A DNA stretch of 64,000 nucleotides from Gallionellaceae bacterium (GTDB lineage Bacteria; Pseudomonadota; Gammaproteobacteria; Burkholderiales; Gallionellaceae). The stretch spans positions 1 to 64,000 of the forward strand of contig JAIELH010000056.1 in the NCBI GenBank assembly GCA_019753125.1, read 5' to 3'. This document shows positions 44,007-51,294 of the stretch, one piece after another. The notes below the pieces were generated by a model. That model saw nothing but the letters and a program-made list of their open reading frames with translations, did not search any database and was not told the origin of the DNA. The position numbers and the translations under genes were made by a program. How positions within the stretch are numbered: position 1 is the first letter of the stretch; each line of letters opens with the position of its first letter.

Positions 44007-44060
44007 CGATATATACCATCAAATATAACGATATGCGAAATATACCAGCGAATATAACGA
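44007..44060. promoter_or_regulatory. Two ModE-box-like operators upstream of modA
   Basis: Two related imperfect dyads, 44007-44032 and 44036-44060, have CG(A)TATA-type and TATAACGA half-sites around 6-7 base spacers. This resembles the known ModE operator with inverted TATAACG half-sites. They lie between modE and modA and would let ModE control molybdate uptake. Confidence 0.65.
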
Positions 44061-44100
44061 ATAACAATCGCGCCATACCCTCGACCCAAAAACCTTTGGA

Positions 44101-44451
44101 TTAATCAGTCCGCTTCGCTAGCAGGCGGGTAAATTCACGCATCTCGCTGGATACGCTTGCCGCTGCCTTGAGCTCCATCTCCCGATATCGTGCCAGAACA
44201 TCCAACCCCAGATCCGTAACGCGCGCCCCACCGCCTCCCGCTCCGCCCTTGACTGCTTCTACCAGCGGCGCACGAAAGCTGCGATTCATGGTATCCACAA
44301 GCATCCAAGCGCGACGGTACGACATGTCGATCTCGCGCGCAGCAGCAGAGATAGAGCCGGTGCGTCTGATGGCTTCCAGAAGGTCTGCCTTGCCAGGGCC
44401 GATTGCGATGTCGGCGCCCAACAGGATACGCAGTCTAGGCTTCACGCTCAT
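44101..44451 (-). CDS. modE: ModE-type regulator, DNA-binding domain only
   Basis: A 116-residue regulator with the ModE/LysR-like winged helix (KADLLEAIRRTGSISAAARE, then SYRRAWMLVDTMN) and the GGAGGGGARVTDLG segment. E. coli ModE has about 260 residues with two molybdate-binding Mop domains; these are missing. How molybdate would be sensed is therefore unclear; ModC's own TOBE domain or another protein may help (inference). It is directly upstream of the ModE-like boxes and modA. Confidence 0.88.
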   Translation of the reverse strand: MSVKPRLRILLGADIAIGPGKADLLEAIRRTGSISAAAREIDMSYRRAWMLVDTMNRSFRAPLVEAVKGGAGGGGARVTDLGLDVLARYREMELKAAASVSSEMREFTRLLAKRTD

Positions 44452-44492
44452 TCTCTTGCAGCATTCCTGTTAGTCTGGTTCAAAAACCGCAT

Positions 44493-45035
44493 CTATCTCG
44501 GCTTCGCATGCGCCGGACGAAATGCCTTGCATTGTTTGGGATCGGATTCCAGGTATGCGCCCTCGATCAGGTCGATGCAGTACGGGATCGCCGGAAACAC
44601 GGCGTTCAGGCAGTCGTCGATCGCGGAAGGCTTACCGGGCAGGTTGACGATCAGGCTCTTGCCGCGGATCCCGGCGGTCTGCCGCGACAAGATTGCGGTG
44701 GGCACGAACTTCAGCGACGCAGCGCGCATCAGTTCGCCGAAGCCCGGCATCATCTTCTCGCATACCGCCTCGGTGGCTTCCGGCGTGACGTCGCGCAACG
44801 CCGGGCCGGTGCCGCCGGTGGTGACGATCAGGCAGCAATTCTCGACGTCGCTCAACTCTCGTAGTGCGGCCTCGATCTGCGGCTGCTCGTCGGGAATCAC
44901 CTTCGCGACCACCTGCCACGGCGAGGTCAGCACGCGCGTGAACCACGCGTGGATCGCCGGGCCGCCCTTGTCCTCGTATTCGCCACGGCTGGCGCGGTCG
45001 GAGATGGTAAGAATTCCAATTTTAGCAACGCCCAT
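44493..45035 (-). CDS. mog: Molybdopterin adenylyltransferase
   Basis: Mog (180 residues) adenylates molybdopterin before metal insertion by MoeA. The MoCF fold is clear: IGILTISDRASRGEYEDKGG, CLIVTTGGTGPALRDVTPEA and NLPGKPSAIDDCL. It starts 2 bases after moeA, with GGAGTAACT before the ATG, and is followed by modE. Confidence 0.95.
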   Translation of the reverse strand: MGVAKIGILTISDRASRGEYEDKGGPAIHAWFTRVLTSPWQVVAKVIPDEQPQIEAALRELSDVENCCLIVTTGGTGPALRDVTPEATEAVCEKMMPGFGELMRAASLKFVPTAILSRQTAGIRGKSLIVNLPGKPSAIDDCLNAVFPAIPYCIDLIEGAYLESDPKQCKAFRPAHAKPR

Positions 45036-45037
45036 AG

Positions 45038-46345
45038 TTACTCCTTGAAGCCTGCATCATCCTGAAACGTGGTGCCGTCAAGCAACTGCACCGTCACGAT
45101 GCTGCCCGCCGCCAGTCCGTTGCGCTCGGCCGGCAACACTGCCAACCCGTCCGCCCTGGCCATCGACAGCAGCATGCCGCTGCCCTGCGCGCCTGTGGAG
45201 GTGGCCGCATAGCCGCCTTCTTCCTGCGCCAGCAGCACGCGGATGAATTCGGTGCGTCCCGGTTGGTGCTTGACGTTATGCGTCAGCCGCGCCTCGATCG
45301 TGCGGCGGTGGGTGCGCGCGTGTCCCATCATGCGGCGCAGTGCGGGAACAACAAATTCTTCAAAACACACCATACTCGATACAGGGTTTCCGGGTAAACC
45401 AAAGATAATTTTTTCGCCGACCTTGCCGAACGCGACCGGATGCCCCGGCTTCATCGCGACGCGCCAGAACAGCATCTGCGCGCCCAGCGCCTCGATGGTC
45501 GGGCGCACATAATCGTGCACGCCGACCGAAGTGCCGCCGGAGACCAGCAGCACGTCGTATTCCAGCCCGCGCTTCAGGTAGCGCACCAGTTCGTCGGGGT
45601 CGTCGCGCGCGATGCCGAGCAGCACCGGCTCGATGCCGAGCGCCTGCACCTGCGCCATCAGCGCGTAGCTGTTGGAGTTGGGTATCTTGTTCGGATCGAC
45701 CGGTTCGTCGAGCCCTTCCAGCTCGTTGCCAGTGGACAGGATCGCGACGCGCGGCCGCCGGTACACCTGCACCTGCGCGCGTTTCACCGTCGCCAGTACC
45801 CCGATCACACCGGGCGTGATCGGGGTGCCGGGTGCCAGCACCACTTCGCCGTTGCGCATGTTCTCGCCGAGCCGGCGGATGTCGTTGCCCGGCTTGACTG
45901 CCAGATTGATCTGCACACGGTCGAACAAATTCTTGCGCAGCGAGGCGTTTGCCCCCTCTCCCTCCGGGGGAGGGTTGGGGTGGGGGAAGCCACTATCTAT
46001 TGTCTGCGTATCCTCGACCCGGATCACCGCATCCGCGCCCTGCGGCATCGGCGCGCCGGTCATGATGCGCGCGCACTGTCCGGATGCCAGCGTCTTGCCC
46101 GGCATGTCGCCTGCCTTGATGTCCTCGATGATTTCCAGCATCGCGGGAACGGCGGTCAAGTCCACGCTGCGCAACGCGTAGCCGTCCATCGCCGAAATGT
46201 CATATGGCGGCTGGTCGCGGTTGGCGCGCACCTCCTCAGCCAGCACGCGCCCCAGCGCTTGTTCGAGCTTCACTTGCTCTGTGCCGGATGCCGCAACCGA
46301 TTCGATAACGGTGCGCTGCGCCTCGCTGACCGACAAATGCTCCAT
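45038..46345 (-). CDS. moeA: Molybdopterin molybdenumtransferase
   Basis: MoeA (435 residues) inserts molybdate into adenylated molybdopterin. Motifs are PPYDISAMDGYALR, MTGAPMPQGADAVIRVEDT, STGNEL, VSGGTSVGVHDYV and GLPGNPVSSMVCFEEF. Residues about 118-131 (PHPNPPPEGEGAN) come from a G/C-rich palindromic repeat read in frame after VEDT; this segment is extra relative to the family pattern I know. The ATG at 46345 overlaps the mobA stop as TGATG; a GTG one codon earlier is possible. Confidence 0.96.
   Translation of the reverse strand: MEHLSVSEAQRTVIESVAASGTEQVKLEQALGRVLAEEVRANRDQPPYDISAMDGYALRSVDLTAVPAMLEIIEDIKAGDMPGKTLASGQCARIMTGAPMPQGADAVIRVEDTQTIDSGFPHPNPPPEGEGANASLRKNLFDRVQINLAVKPGNDIRRLGENMRNGEVVLAPGTPITPGVIGVLATVKRAQVQVYRRPRVAILSTGNELEGLDEPVDPNKIPNSNSYALMAQVQALGIEPVLLGIARDDPDELVRYLKRGLEYDVLLVSGGTSVGVHDYVRPTIEALGAQMLFWRVAMKPGHPVAFGKVGEKIIFGLPGNPVSSMVCFEEFVVPALRRMMGHARTHRRTIEARLTHNVKHQPGRTEFIRVLLAQEEGGYAATSTGAQGSGMLLSMARADGLAVLPAERNGLAAGSIVTVQLLDGTTFQDDAGFKE
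45951..45991. repeat. CCCTCTCCC-type palindromic repeat inside moeA
   Basis: A palindromic repeat with CCCCCTCTCCCTCC facing GGAGGG and then TTGGGGTGGGGG. Close relatives occur at 52744-52783 and, reversed, at 54240-54283. It is open in the moeA frame. Confidence 0.88.
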
Positions 46346-46929
46346 CACTTCACTCCATTCCTTGCCGCCTCGACATCCTGCGGCGTATCCAGATCGAAAA
46401 AACTGCGCAACTGCGGATCGACAGCCAGCATCTCGGCTTCATCCACATAACGCACCTCCAGCTGCTGCAATGCGCCGCGCAAACTCTTTTGCTGCGCCGC
46501 CAAACTGGCGTGCAGCGGCACAAGACAACTGGCCGCATAGAACGCCGCCAGCGGCTGCGGATGGCCATGCACGACCGGCACCACCGCCTGATGCCGTAAA
46601 CGATACCCGGCAAGCAGCTCGACCACTTCCGGCACCACGAACGGCATGTCGCAGGCCATCATGAATGCCCACGGCGTGGTGATCTGTCTCAGGCTGGCGA
46701 CCAGTCCGGCCAGCGGGCCGCCATCGGGTTGTTCGTCGCAGACTTGCGGCAGGTCGATTCCGGCGCGCGGCTGGCGCACGCTGACGATCACCTGCGGGAA
46801 TAATTGCCGCATCGTTGCAATGACCGACTGCAACAGCGTCTTATCACCCAGCATCACGTTCGCCTTGTCGCGCCCCATGCGTTGCGAATCGCCGCCCGCC
46901 ATCACAATCGCGGTGCAATCCGTAATCAT
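46345..46929 (-). CDS. mobA: Molybdenum cofactor guanylyltransferase
   Basis: MobA (194 residues) attaches GMP to Mo-molybdopterin, giving the cofactor of DMSO-reductase-type enzymes. The nucleotide loop is IVMAGGDSQRMGRDKA; DEQPDGGPLAGLV and FMMACDMPFV are typical. The start may be the ATG at 46929 or one five codons upstream at 46944; neither has a strong ribosome binding site. It is coupled to moeA. Confidence 0.94.
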   Translation of the reverse strand: MITDCTAIVMAGGDSQRMGRDKANVMLGDKTLLQSVIATMRQLFPQVIVSVRQPRAGIDLPQVCDEQPDGGPLAGLVASLRQITTPWAFMMACDMPFVVPEVVELLAGYRLRHQAVVPVVHGHPQPLAAFYAASCLVPLHASLAAQQKSLRGALQQLEVRYVDEAEMLAVDPQLRSFFDLDTPQDVEAARNGVK

Positions 46930-47011
46930 TTGTTCCAACCCCATTTCATCGGTGAAACTGCGTTGGCTTCCTCACTTACTCCTGGCCGCACATGAGTGCT
47001 GTCTGCGTCGC

Positions 47012-47545
47012 TCACTCGTCGCCGCCTTGTTTGACCTTCGAAATTGGGTTGGAACATGGCACGCGATCCAGAATAAATTGCGCAATCGCCGTGATATCTT
47101 CCAGCCCGAAATGCGGCAGTTGCGGGTATACCTCGTCCATGTCGGTGACGATGGCGATCAACCCGTCCTCAATCGTGCAGCGCGGCGGCTTGGCGCACTC
47201 GCGGCGCAGCACTTCGATCTTTGCGCCGGCGCAGTGTGAAAAACCTTCCGCCAGCACCAGGTCGGCCTCGCCGAGGAAGCGTTGCGCCAATTGCTCCGGC
47301 TCACGCCGGTCGACGGCATCTGCGACCAGTTGCAGTTCGTTCGACGTGACCAGCATGCTCATCAATGCACCGGCCTGTTTGTAGCGGTAGCTGTCCTTGC
47401 CCGGCGTATCCAGCACCACCTTGTGATGCGCATGTTTGATCGTTGCGACACGCAGCCCCCTGCCGCTCAATTCGCACAGCAGCTTTTCGACCAGCGTGGT
47501 CTTGCCGGAGCCGGAATGACCGACGACGGTAAATACATTCGACAT
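47012..47545 (-). CDS. mobB: Molybdopterin-guanine dinucleotide adapter MobB
   Basis: MobB (177 residues) is a GTP-binding helper of MobA. The P-loop is VVGHSGSGKTTLVEKLL and KHAHHKVVLDTPGKDSYRYK is typical. DLVLAEGFSHCAGAKIEV follows. It lies upstream of mobA by 82 bases and downstream of moaE. Confidence 0.95.
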   Translation of the reverse strand: MSNVFTVVGHSGSGKTTLVEKLLCELSGRGLRVATIKHAHHKVVLDTPGKDSYRYKQAGALMSMLVTSNELQLVADAVDRREPEQLAQRFLGEADLVLAEGFSHCAGAKIEVLRRECAKPPRCTIEDGLIAIVTDMDEVYPQLPHFGLEDITAIAQFILDRVPCSNPISKVKQGGDE

Positions 47546-47595
47546 TATGAAAACCCCGTATGTTGTCCTGCTTGGCAGGGATAATTCAATCAGCC

Positions 47596-47616
47596 GGATT
47601 CCCGCCTGCGCGGGAA
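47596..47616. repeat. Solitary GGATTCCCGC-type palindromic repeat
   Basis: A short dyad (CCCGC, loop CTGC, GCGGG) within GGATTCCCGC...GCGGGAA resembles one arm of the paired element in thiL. It lies just after the moaE stop and might act as a transcript-end hairpin. Confidence 0.6.
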
Positions 47617-47624
47617 GACGGTGT

Positions 47625-48050
47625 TTATGGATGCGGCGTCACCCAGGAGTCGCCCTGCGGCGTGACCTCTTTTTTCCAGATCGGCACACGCTGTTTCAGT
47701 TCATCGATCATCCAGCGACAGGCTTCCAGCGCGGCGACGCGATGTTCCGCTCCCGCCGCGATGAACACGATATTTTCGCCACCCTTGACCGTACCGATAC
47801 GGTGCACGATACGCGCATCCAGCAGGCCGTATTTTTCGATCGCATCGTCACGCAATTTTTTCAGCTCCGACAGCGCCATGCTGCCATAGGCATCGAAGCT
47901 GATCTCCGAGACCTCGCGGCCTTCCGAGAAGTCGCGCGCGCAGCCGAGAAACGTGGCGATGCCGCCCATGCGCTTTGAGCTGGTCTGCAGCGCTTTGATT
48001 TCTTCGTCCTGGGAAAAATCTTCCTGCTGGATTCTGACGGCCGGCTTCAT
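47625..48050 (-). CDS. moaE: Molybdopterin synthase large subunit
   Basis: MoaE (141 residues) transfers sulfur from MoaD to cyclic pyranopterin. Motifs are GGIATFLGCARDFSEG, SFDAYGSMALSELKK, HRIGTVKGGENIVFIA, HRVAALEACRWMIDELK and WKKEVTPQGDSW with the catalytic Lys. The ATG at 48050 follows GGAGGTTAGG. It starts 1 base after the moaD stop. Confidence 0.97.
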   Translation of the reverse strand: MKPAVRIQQEDFSQDEEIKALQTSSKRMGGIATFLGCARDFSEGREVSEISFDAYGSMALSELKKLRDDAIEKYGLLDARIVHRIGTVKGGENIVFIAAGAEHRVAALEACRWMIDELKQRVPIWKKEVTPQGDSWVTPHP

Positions 48051-48051
48051 C

Positions 48052-48291
48052 CTAACCTCCGGAAAATCTGGCCATGAATGCCACTTCGCTGTTGTCTGCG
48101 AGCGGCAGCGACATGTCGCGCACATGCTCGCCGTTGACCGCGGCGAAGCAAACGATCTCGAATGCCTGCGGATATTGGGCCGCCAGTTCGTCGCGCACAT
48201 CCTGCAACCTTAGGCCGGGCCGATATTCGGCTTGCAATGTGTTGCTGCCGATGCGCTCTGCCACTGGGCCAAAAAATAGCACCCTGATCAT
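48052..48291 (-). CDS. moaD: Molybdopterin synthase sulfur carrier subunit
   Basis: MoaD (79 residues), a ubiquitin-like protein. It starts [15 protein letters not shown] and ends in MARFSGG; the terminal Gly-Gly becomes the thiocarboxylate. The ATG overlaps the moaC stop by 4 bases. Confidence 0.96.
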   Translation of the reverse strand: MIRVLFFGPVAERIGSNTLQAEYRPGLRLQDVRDELAAQYPQAFEIVCFAAVNGEHVRDMSLPLADNSEVAFMARFSGG

Positions 48292-48806
48292 TTTATCTCT
48301 CCACGCCGCCCCATATCCTCTCGGAGCCAAGTTCCGCTCTTGCCGCCGTGCTTTTCCTCAAGCTGCACACACTCGATGCGCATGCCCCGGTCGATTGCCT
48401 TGCACATGTCATAGATTGTCAGCAGTGCCACATTGGCAGCGCATAACGCTTCCATCTCGACGCCGGTCTGTCCGACGCAGCTCGCCGTGGTGACCGCCTT
48501 GATACCGACGCAACCGCTTTCGTCGGGATCGGTAATCTCGCTGAACACCACCTCCACACCGGTCAGCGCGATCGAATGGCACATCGGAATGATATCGGGC
48601 GTGCGCTTTGCCGCCATCACCGCGCCGACATCGGCTACTGTCAGCACATCGCCCTTGGCGATGCGCCCCGAACGGATACGCTCCAGCGTCGCCGGCTGCA
48701 TGCGCAGGATCCCGCTGGCAACCGCGACACGCTGGGTATGTGCTTTTGCCGAGACATCCACGATGCGCGCCCTGCCCGCATCGGAAAAATGGGTTAATTC
48801 GTTCAT
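48288..48806 (-). CDS. moaC: Cyclic pyranopterin monophosphate synthase
   Basis: MoaC (172 residues) completes the first step of cofactor synthesis. Motifs are [41 protein letters not shown] and [11 protein letters not shown]. The chosen ATG at 48806 gives the normal length. It heads moaC-moaD-moaE; the moaA partner is not in the window. Confidence 0.97.
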   Translation of the reverse strand: MNELTHFSDAGRARIVDVSAKAHTQRVAVASGILRMQPATLERIRSGRIAKGDVLTVADVGAVMAAKRTPDIIPMCHSIALTGVEVVFSEITDPDESGCVGIKAVTTASCVGQTGVEMEALCAANVALLTIYDMCKAIDRGMRIECVQLEEKHGGKSGTWLREDMGRRGEIK

Positions 48807-48982
48807 TCGAGTAGCTACCGGTTGATGCCGAAAATAAGGCGGAAATTCTAATTCAAATCGGCGTAACCCGCCATGAAACAGTACGACACAACTAACCAAG
48901 GCGCTGCCGCAACTGAGCAATTCACCCGATACCGCTGCACATCGGCTAAAATACCCGCGTCCAATTCACCGGTAACATTGCG

Positions 48983-49321
48983 ATGCGACTCACTCTCTCT
49001 TTGCTGCTCGGCGGCCTTTGCCTGCCCGCCTTTGCTGGCCAGCCCGTCCCGGCCAATCTCGAACCGCTGCCACCGCCGCCACCGTTTGATGCCGCGCCCG
49101 ATGCCGCATCCAGCAACGAGCCGGAAGTAACCATCATCAAGCAGACCGAACAGACCGTCGAAGAATACCGCGCCGGCGGCAAGCTGTACATGATCAAGAT
49201 CACGCCAAAGAACGGCGTACCTTACTATCTGGTCGACGATCAGGGCGACGGGAAGTTCGCGCGCCAGGAAAGCCTGGATTCCGGGATACGCCCGCCGCGC
49301 TGGATCATCCGCCGCTTCTGA
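48983..49321 (+). CDS. DUF2782 family exported protein
   Basis: A 112-residue protein with a signal peptide (MRLTLSLLLGGLCLPAFA), a Pro-rich stretch (LEPLPPPPPF) and a small basic domain (EYRAGGKLYMIKITPKNGVP, YYLVDDQGDGKF). It fits the DUF2782 family, often found near thrB or polA in Betaproteobacteria. Function unknown. It is divergent from moaC, with 176 bases between. Confidence 0.85.
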   Translation: MRLTLSLLLGGLCLPAFAGQPVPANLEPLPPPPPFDAAPDAASSNEPEVTIIKQTEQTVEEYRAGGKLYMIKITPKNGVPYYLVDDQGDGKFARQESLDSGIRPPRWIIRRF

Positions 49322-49326
49322 ATAAT

Positions 49327-49562
49327 CCTAGAAACCTCAGTTGACCGCTCATTGGAACGCATAAGGCAATGGCTAAAATGGTTTTTGTGTTGTATCGCCG
49401 ATTCATCGACCAGATGAACGCGCTACGGGGCGGATTGCACGGTTCTGGCGGCGCATGGCAGCGTTGCAACTCCTTGGAATGGAACGACCATTCCGCGTCG
49501 TTGCGCCTTGCCCTACGCCCCCATAACCGCACACTCCACCCCGTCCAACTGAGGTTTCTAGG
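49327..49562. mobile_element. MITE-like element with 17-bp inverted ends and 5-bp target duplication
   Basis: The 236-base element begins CCTAGAAACCTCAGTTG and ends with the exact reverse complement. It is flanked on both sides by ATAAT (49322-49326 and 49563-49567), a target duplication. The right copy overlaps the thrB start codon. No transposase is encoded; the short frames inside have no recognisable product. It must have been moved by an enzyme encoded elsewhere. Confidence 0.88.
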
Positions 49563-49565
49563 ATA

Positions 49566-50507
49566 ATGGCCGTTTTTACCAGTGTTTCCGAGGATGAGCT
49601 GACCGCATGGCTGAGCGATTATTCGCTTGGCCGGTTGCTTGAGTTGCAGCCGATCGCCTCCGGCATCGAGAACACCAATTACTTTGCCACGACCGATAGC
49701 GGCCGCTTTGTGCTCACGCTGTTTGAGAAACTCACCGCCGACGAGCTGCCGTTCTATCTGAACCTGATGGCGCATCTGGCCAGCCACGGCATTCCCTGCC
49801 CGCGCCCGGTGGCCAACCGGCGCAATCAATTTTTGGGCGCACTCAACGGCAAGCCCGCCTGCATCGTCAGCCGCTTGAGCGGCAAATCCATCGTTACACC
49901 AAACAGCGCGCAGTGCGCTGCCGTCGGTGCAATGCTCGGGCAGATGCACACCGCCGGCCAGGGTTTTTCGCAGGTCATGCCCAACCCACGCGGCGCGGCA
50001 TGGCGCGCGGCAACCGCGCCGCAGGTGCGCATGTTTCTGGACGCCGCACAGGCGGCATTGCTGGATAGTGAAGTGGCGCTGCATCAGCAGCAGAACTGGG
50101 CGCGGTTGCCGCAAGGCGTGATCCACGCCGACCTGTTTCGCGACAACGTGCTGCTCGAAGAAGATCGTGTCGGCGGCCTGATCGATTTCTATTTTGCGTG
50201 CAGCGACGCGCTGCTGTACGACGTCGCAATCACCGTCAATGACTGGTGCATGAATGCAGACGGCGCGCTCGACACTGACCGTGCGCAAACCTTCCTGCGC
50301 GCCTACCATACGGCACGCCCGCTGCTGGAAAGCGAACGCGAAGCATGGCCGCTGATGTTGCGTGCCGCCGCGCTGCGCTTCTGGCTGTCGCGCCTGTTCG
50401 ACAAACATCTGCCGCGCGACGGTGAGCTGGTCAACGCGCATGACCCGCGCCATTTCGAGCGTATTTTGAAAAATCATATCGCCACAGAGAAATCCATTTG
50501 GCTATGA
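49566..50507 (+). CDS. thrB: Homoserine kinase (choline-kinase-like type)
   Basis: ThrB (313 residues) phosphorylates homoserine for threonine synthesis. It is the APH/choline-kinase-like type common in Alpha- and Betaproteobacteria, not the GHMP type. Motifs are ASGIENTNYFATTDSGRFVL, QMHTAG and the catalytic GVIHADLFRDNVLLEEDRVG, ending in LIDFYFACSD. The start lies 3 bases after the MITE-like element, whose end supplies AGGA as the only visible ribosome binding site. Confidence 0.95.
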   Translation: MAVFTSVSEDELTAWLSDYSLGRLLELQPIASGIENTNYFATTDSGRFVLTLFEKLTADELPFYLNLMAHLASHGIPCPRPVANRRNQFLGALNGKPACIVSRLSGKSIVTPNSAQCAAVGAMLGQMHTAGQGFSQVMPNPRGAAWRAATAPQVRMFLDAAQAALLDSEVALHQQQNWARLPQGVIHADLFRDNVLLEEDRVGGLIDFYFACSDALLYDVAITVNDWCMNADGALDTDRAQTFLRAYHTARPLLESEREAWPLMLRAAALRFWLSRLFDKHLPRDGELVNAHDPRHFERILKNHIATEKSIWL

Positions 50508-51268
50508 GCGAAAACGGCATCGAAATACGCAAGCTGGGCGCGCTACGCGGCTGGATATGGGTAAAGCACGGCTATCAGCTCATCATGCACAACCCGCTGC
50601 TTGCCATCTCACTGGCGCTGGCCGGCGCACTGGTGATGCTTGCCCTGCTCTATATTCCCATGTTCGGTCCGCTGATCGCCCTGCTGCTGCTACCAGTGCT
50701 GCTGGCCGGCTACATGCGCATCTGCCGTGCACTGGAAGAAAACGAGGAAATCGAATTGCAGCAGCTTTTCGCCGGTTTCGAAAAACATGCGGCGCGCCTG
50801 GTTTCGTTAGGCGGCTTTACGATACTGGGAATGCTGATCACCTCGATGGTGATGATTTTCATCGGCGGTGAGGCACTCACCAAGTTGCTGGAAAGCTTCC
50901 AGTCTACCAACGACCCGCAGATGTTGATGGATGCGATGTGGACTGCCGGGTCGGGCGTGGCGCTCAGCCTGATGGCAGGCTTTTCGCTGATGTTTATGCT
51001 GATGCTGGCGTTGCAATACGCGCCGATGCTGGTGTTTTTCAGCGATATGCCGCCGTTCGCCGCGCTGCGCGCCAGCCTGTCCGGCTCGCTGCGCAATATC
51101 ATCCCGTACACCGTGTACAGCCTTATCATGCAAGTAGCCGCGCTGGCGCTCGGTATCCTGCCGTTCGGTATCGGGCTGATCGTATTGCTGCCGCTCGGCT
51201 TCACTTCGCTCTATGTCAGCTACCGCAACATCTTCCCGTTCCCTGGAGAAATTCCGCCCGCCCAGTGA
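50504..51268 (+). CDS. BPSS1780-type membrane protein
   Basis: A membrane protein of 254 residues with about five or six helices (LLAISLALAGALVMLALLYI, PLIALLLLPVLLAGYM, and others to 225). It fits the BPSS1780 family of Betaproteobacteria, function unknown. The ATG overlaps the thrB stop as ATGA; a TTG two codons upstream is possible. It converges with uvrD. Confidence 0.82.
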   Translation: MSENGIEIRKLGALRGWIWVKHGYQLIMHNPLLAISLALAGALVMLALLYIPMFGPLIALLLLPVLLAGYMRICRALEENEEIELQQLFAGFEKHAARLVSLGGFTILGMLITSMVMIFIGGEALTKLLESFQSTNDPQMLMDAMWTAGSGVALSLMAGFSLMFMLMLALQYAPMLVFFSDMPPFAALRASLSGSLRNIIPYTVYSLIMQVAALALGILPFGIGLIVLLPLGFTSLYVSYRNIFPFPGEIPPAQ

Positions 51269-51294
51269 GGGGATAGCAAAGGCATAATGCAACA

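Noticed and set aside
49369-49566. 65-codon frame inside the MITE-like element as a transposase remnant
   Set aside because: No transposase motif, and the length is too short to judge.
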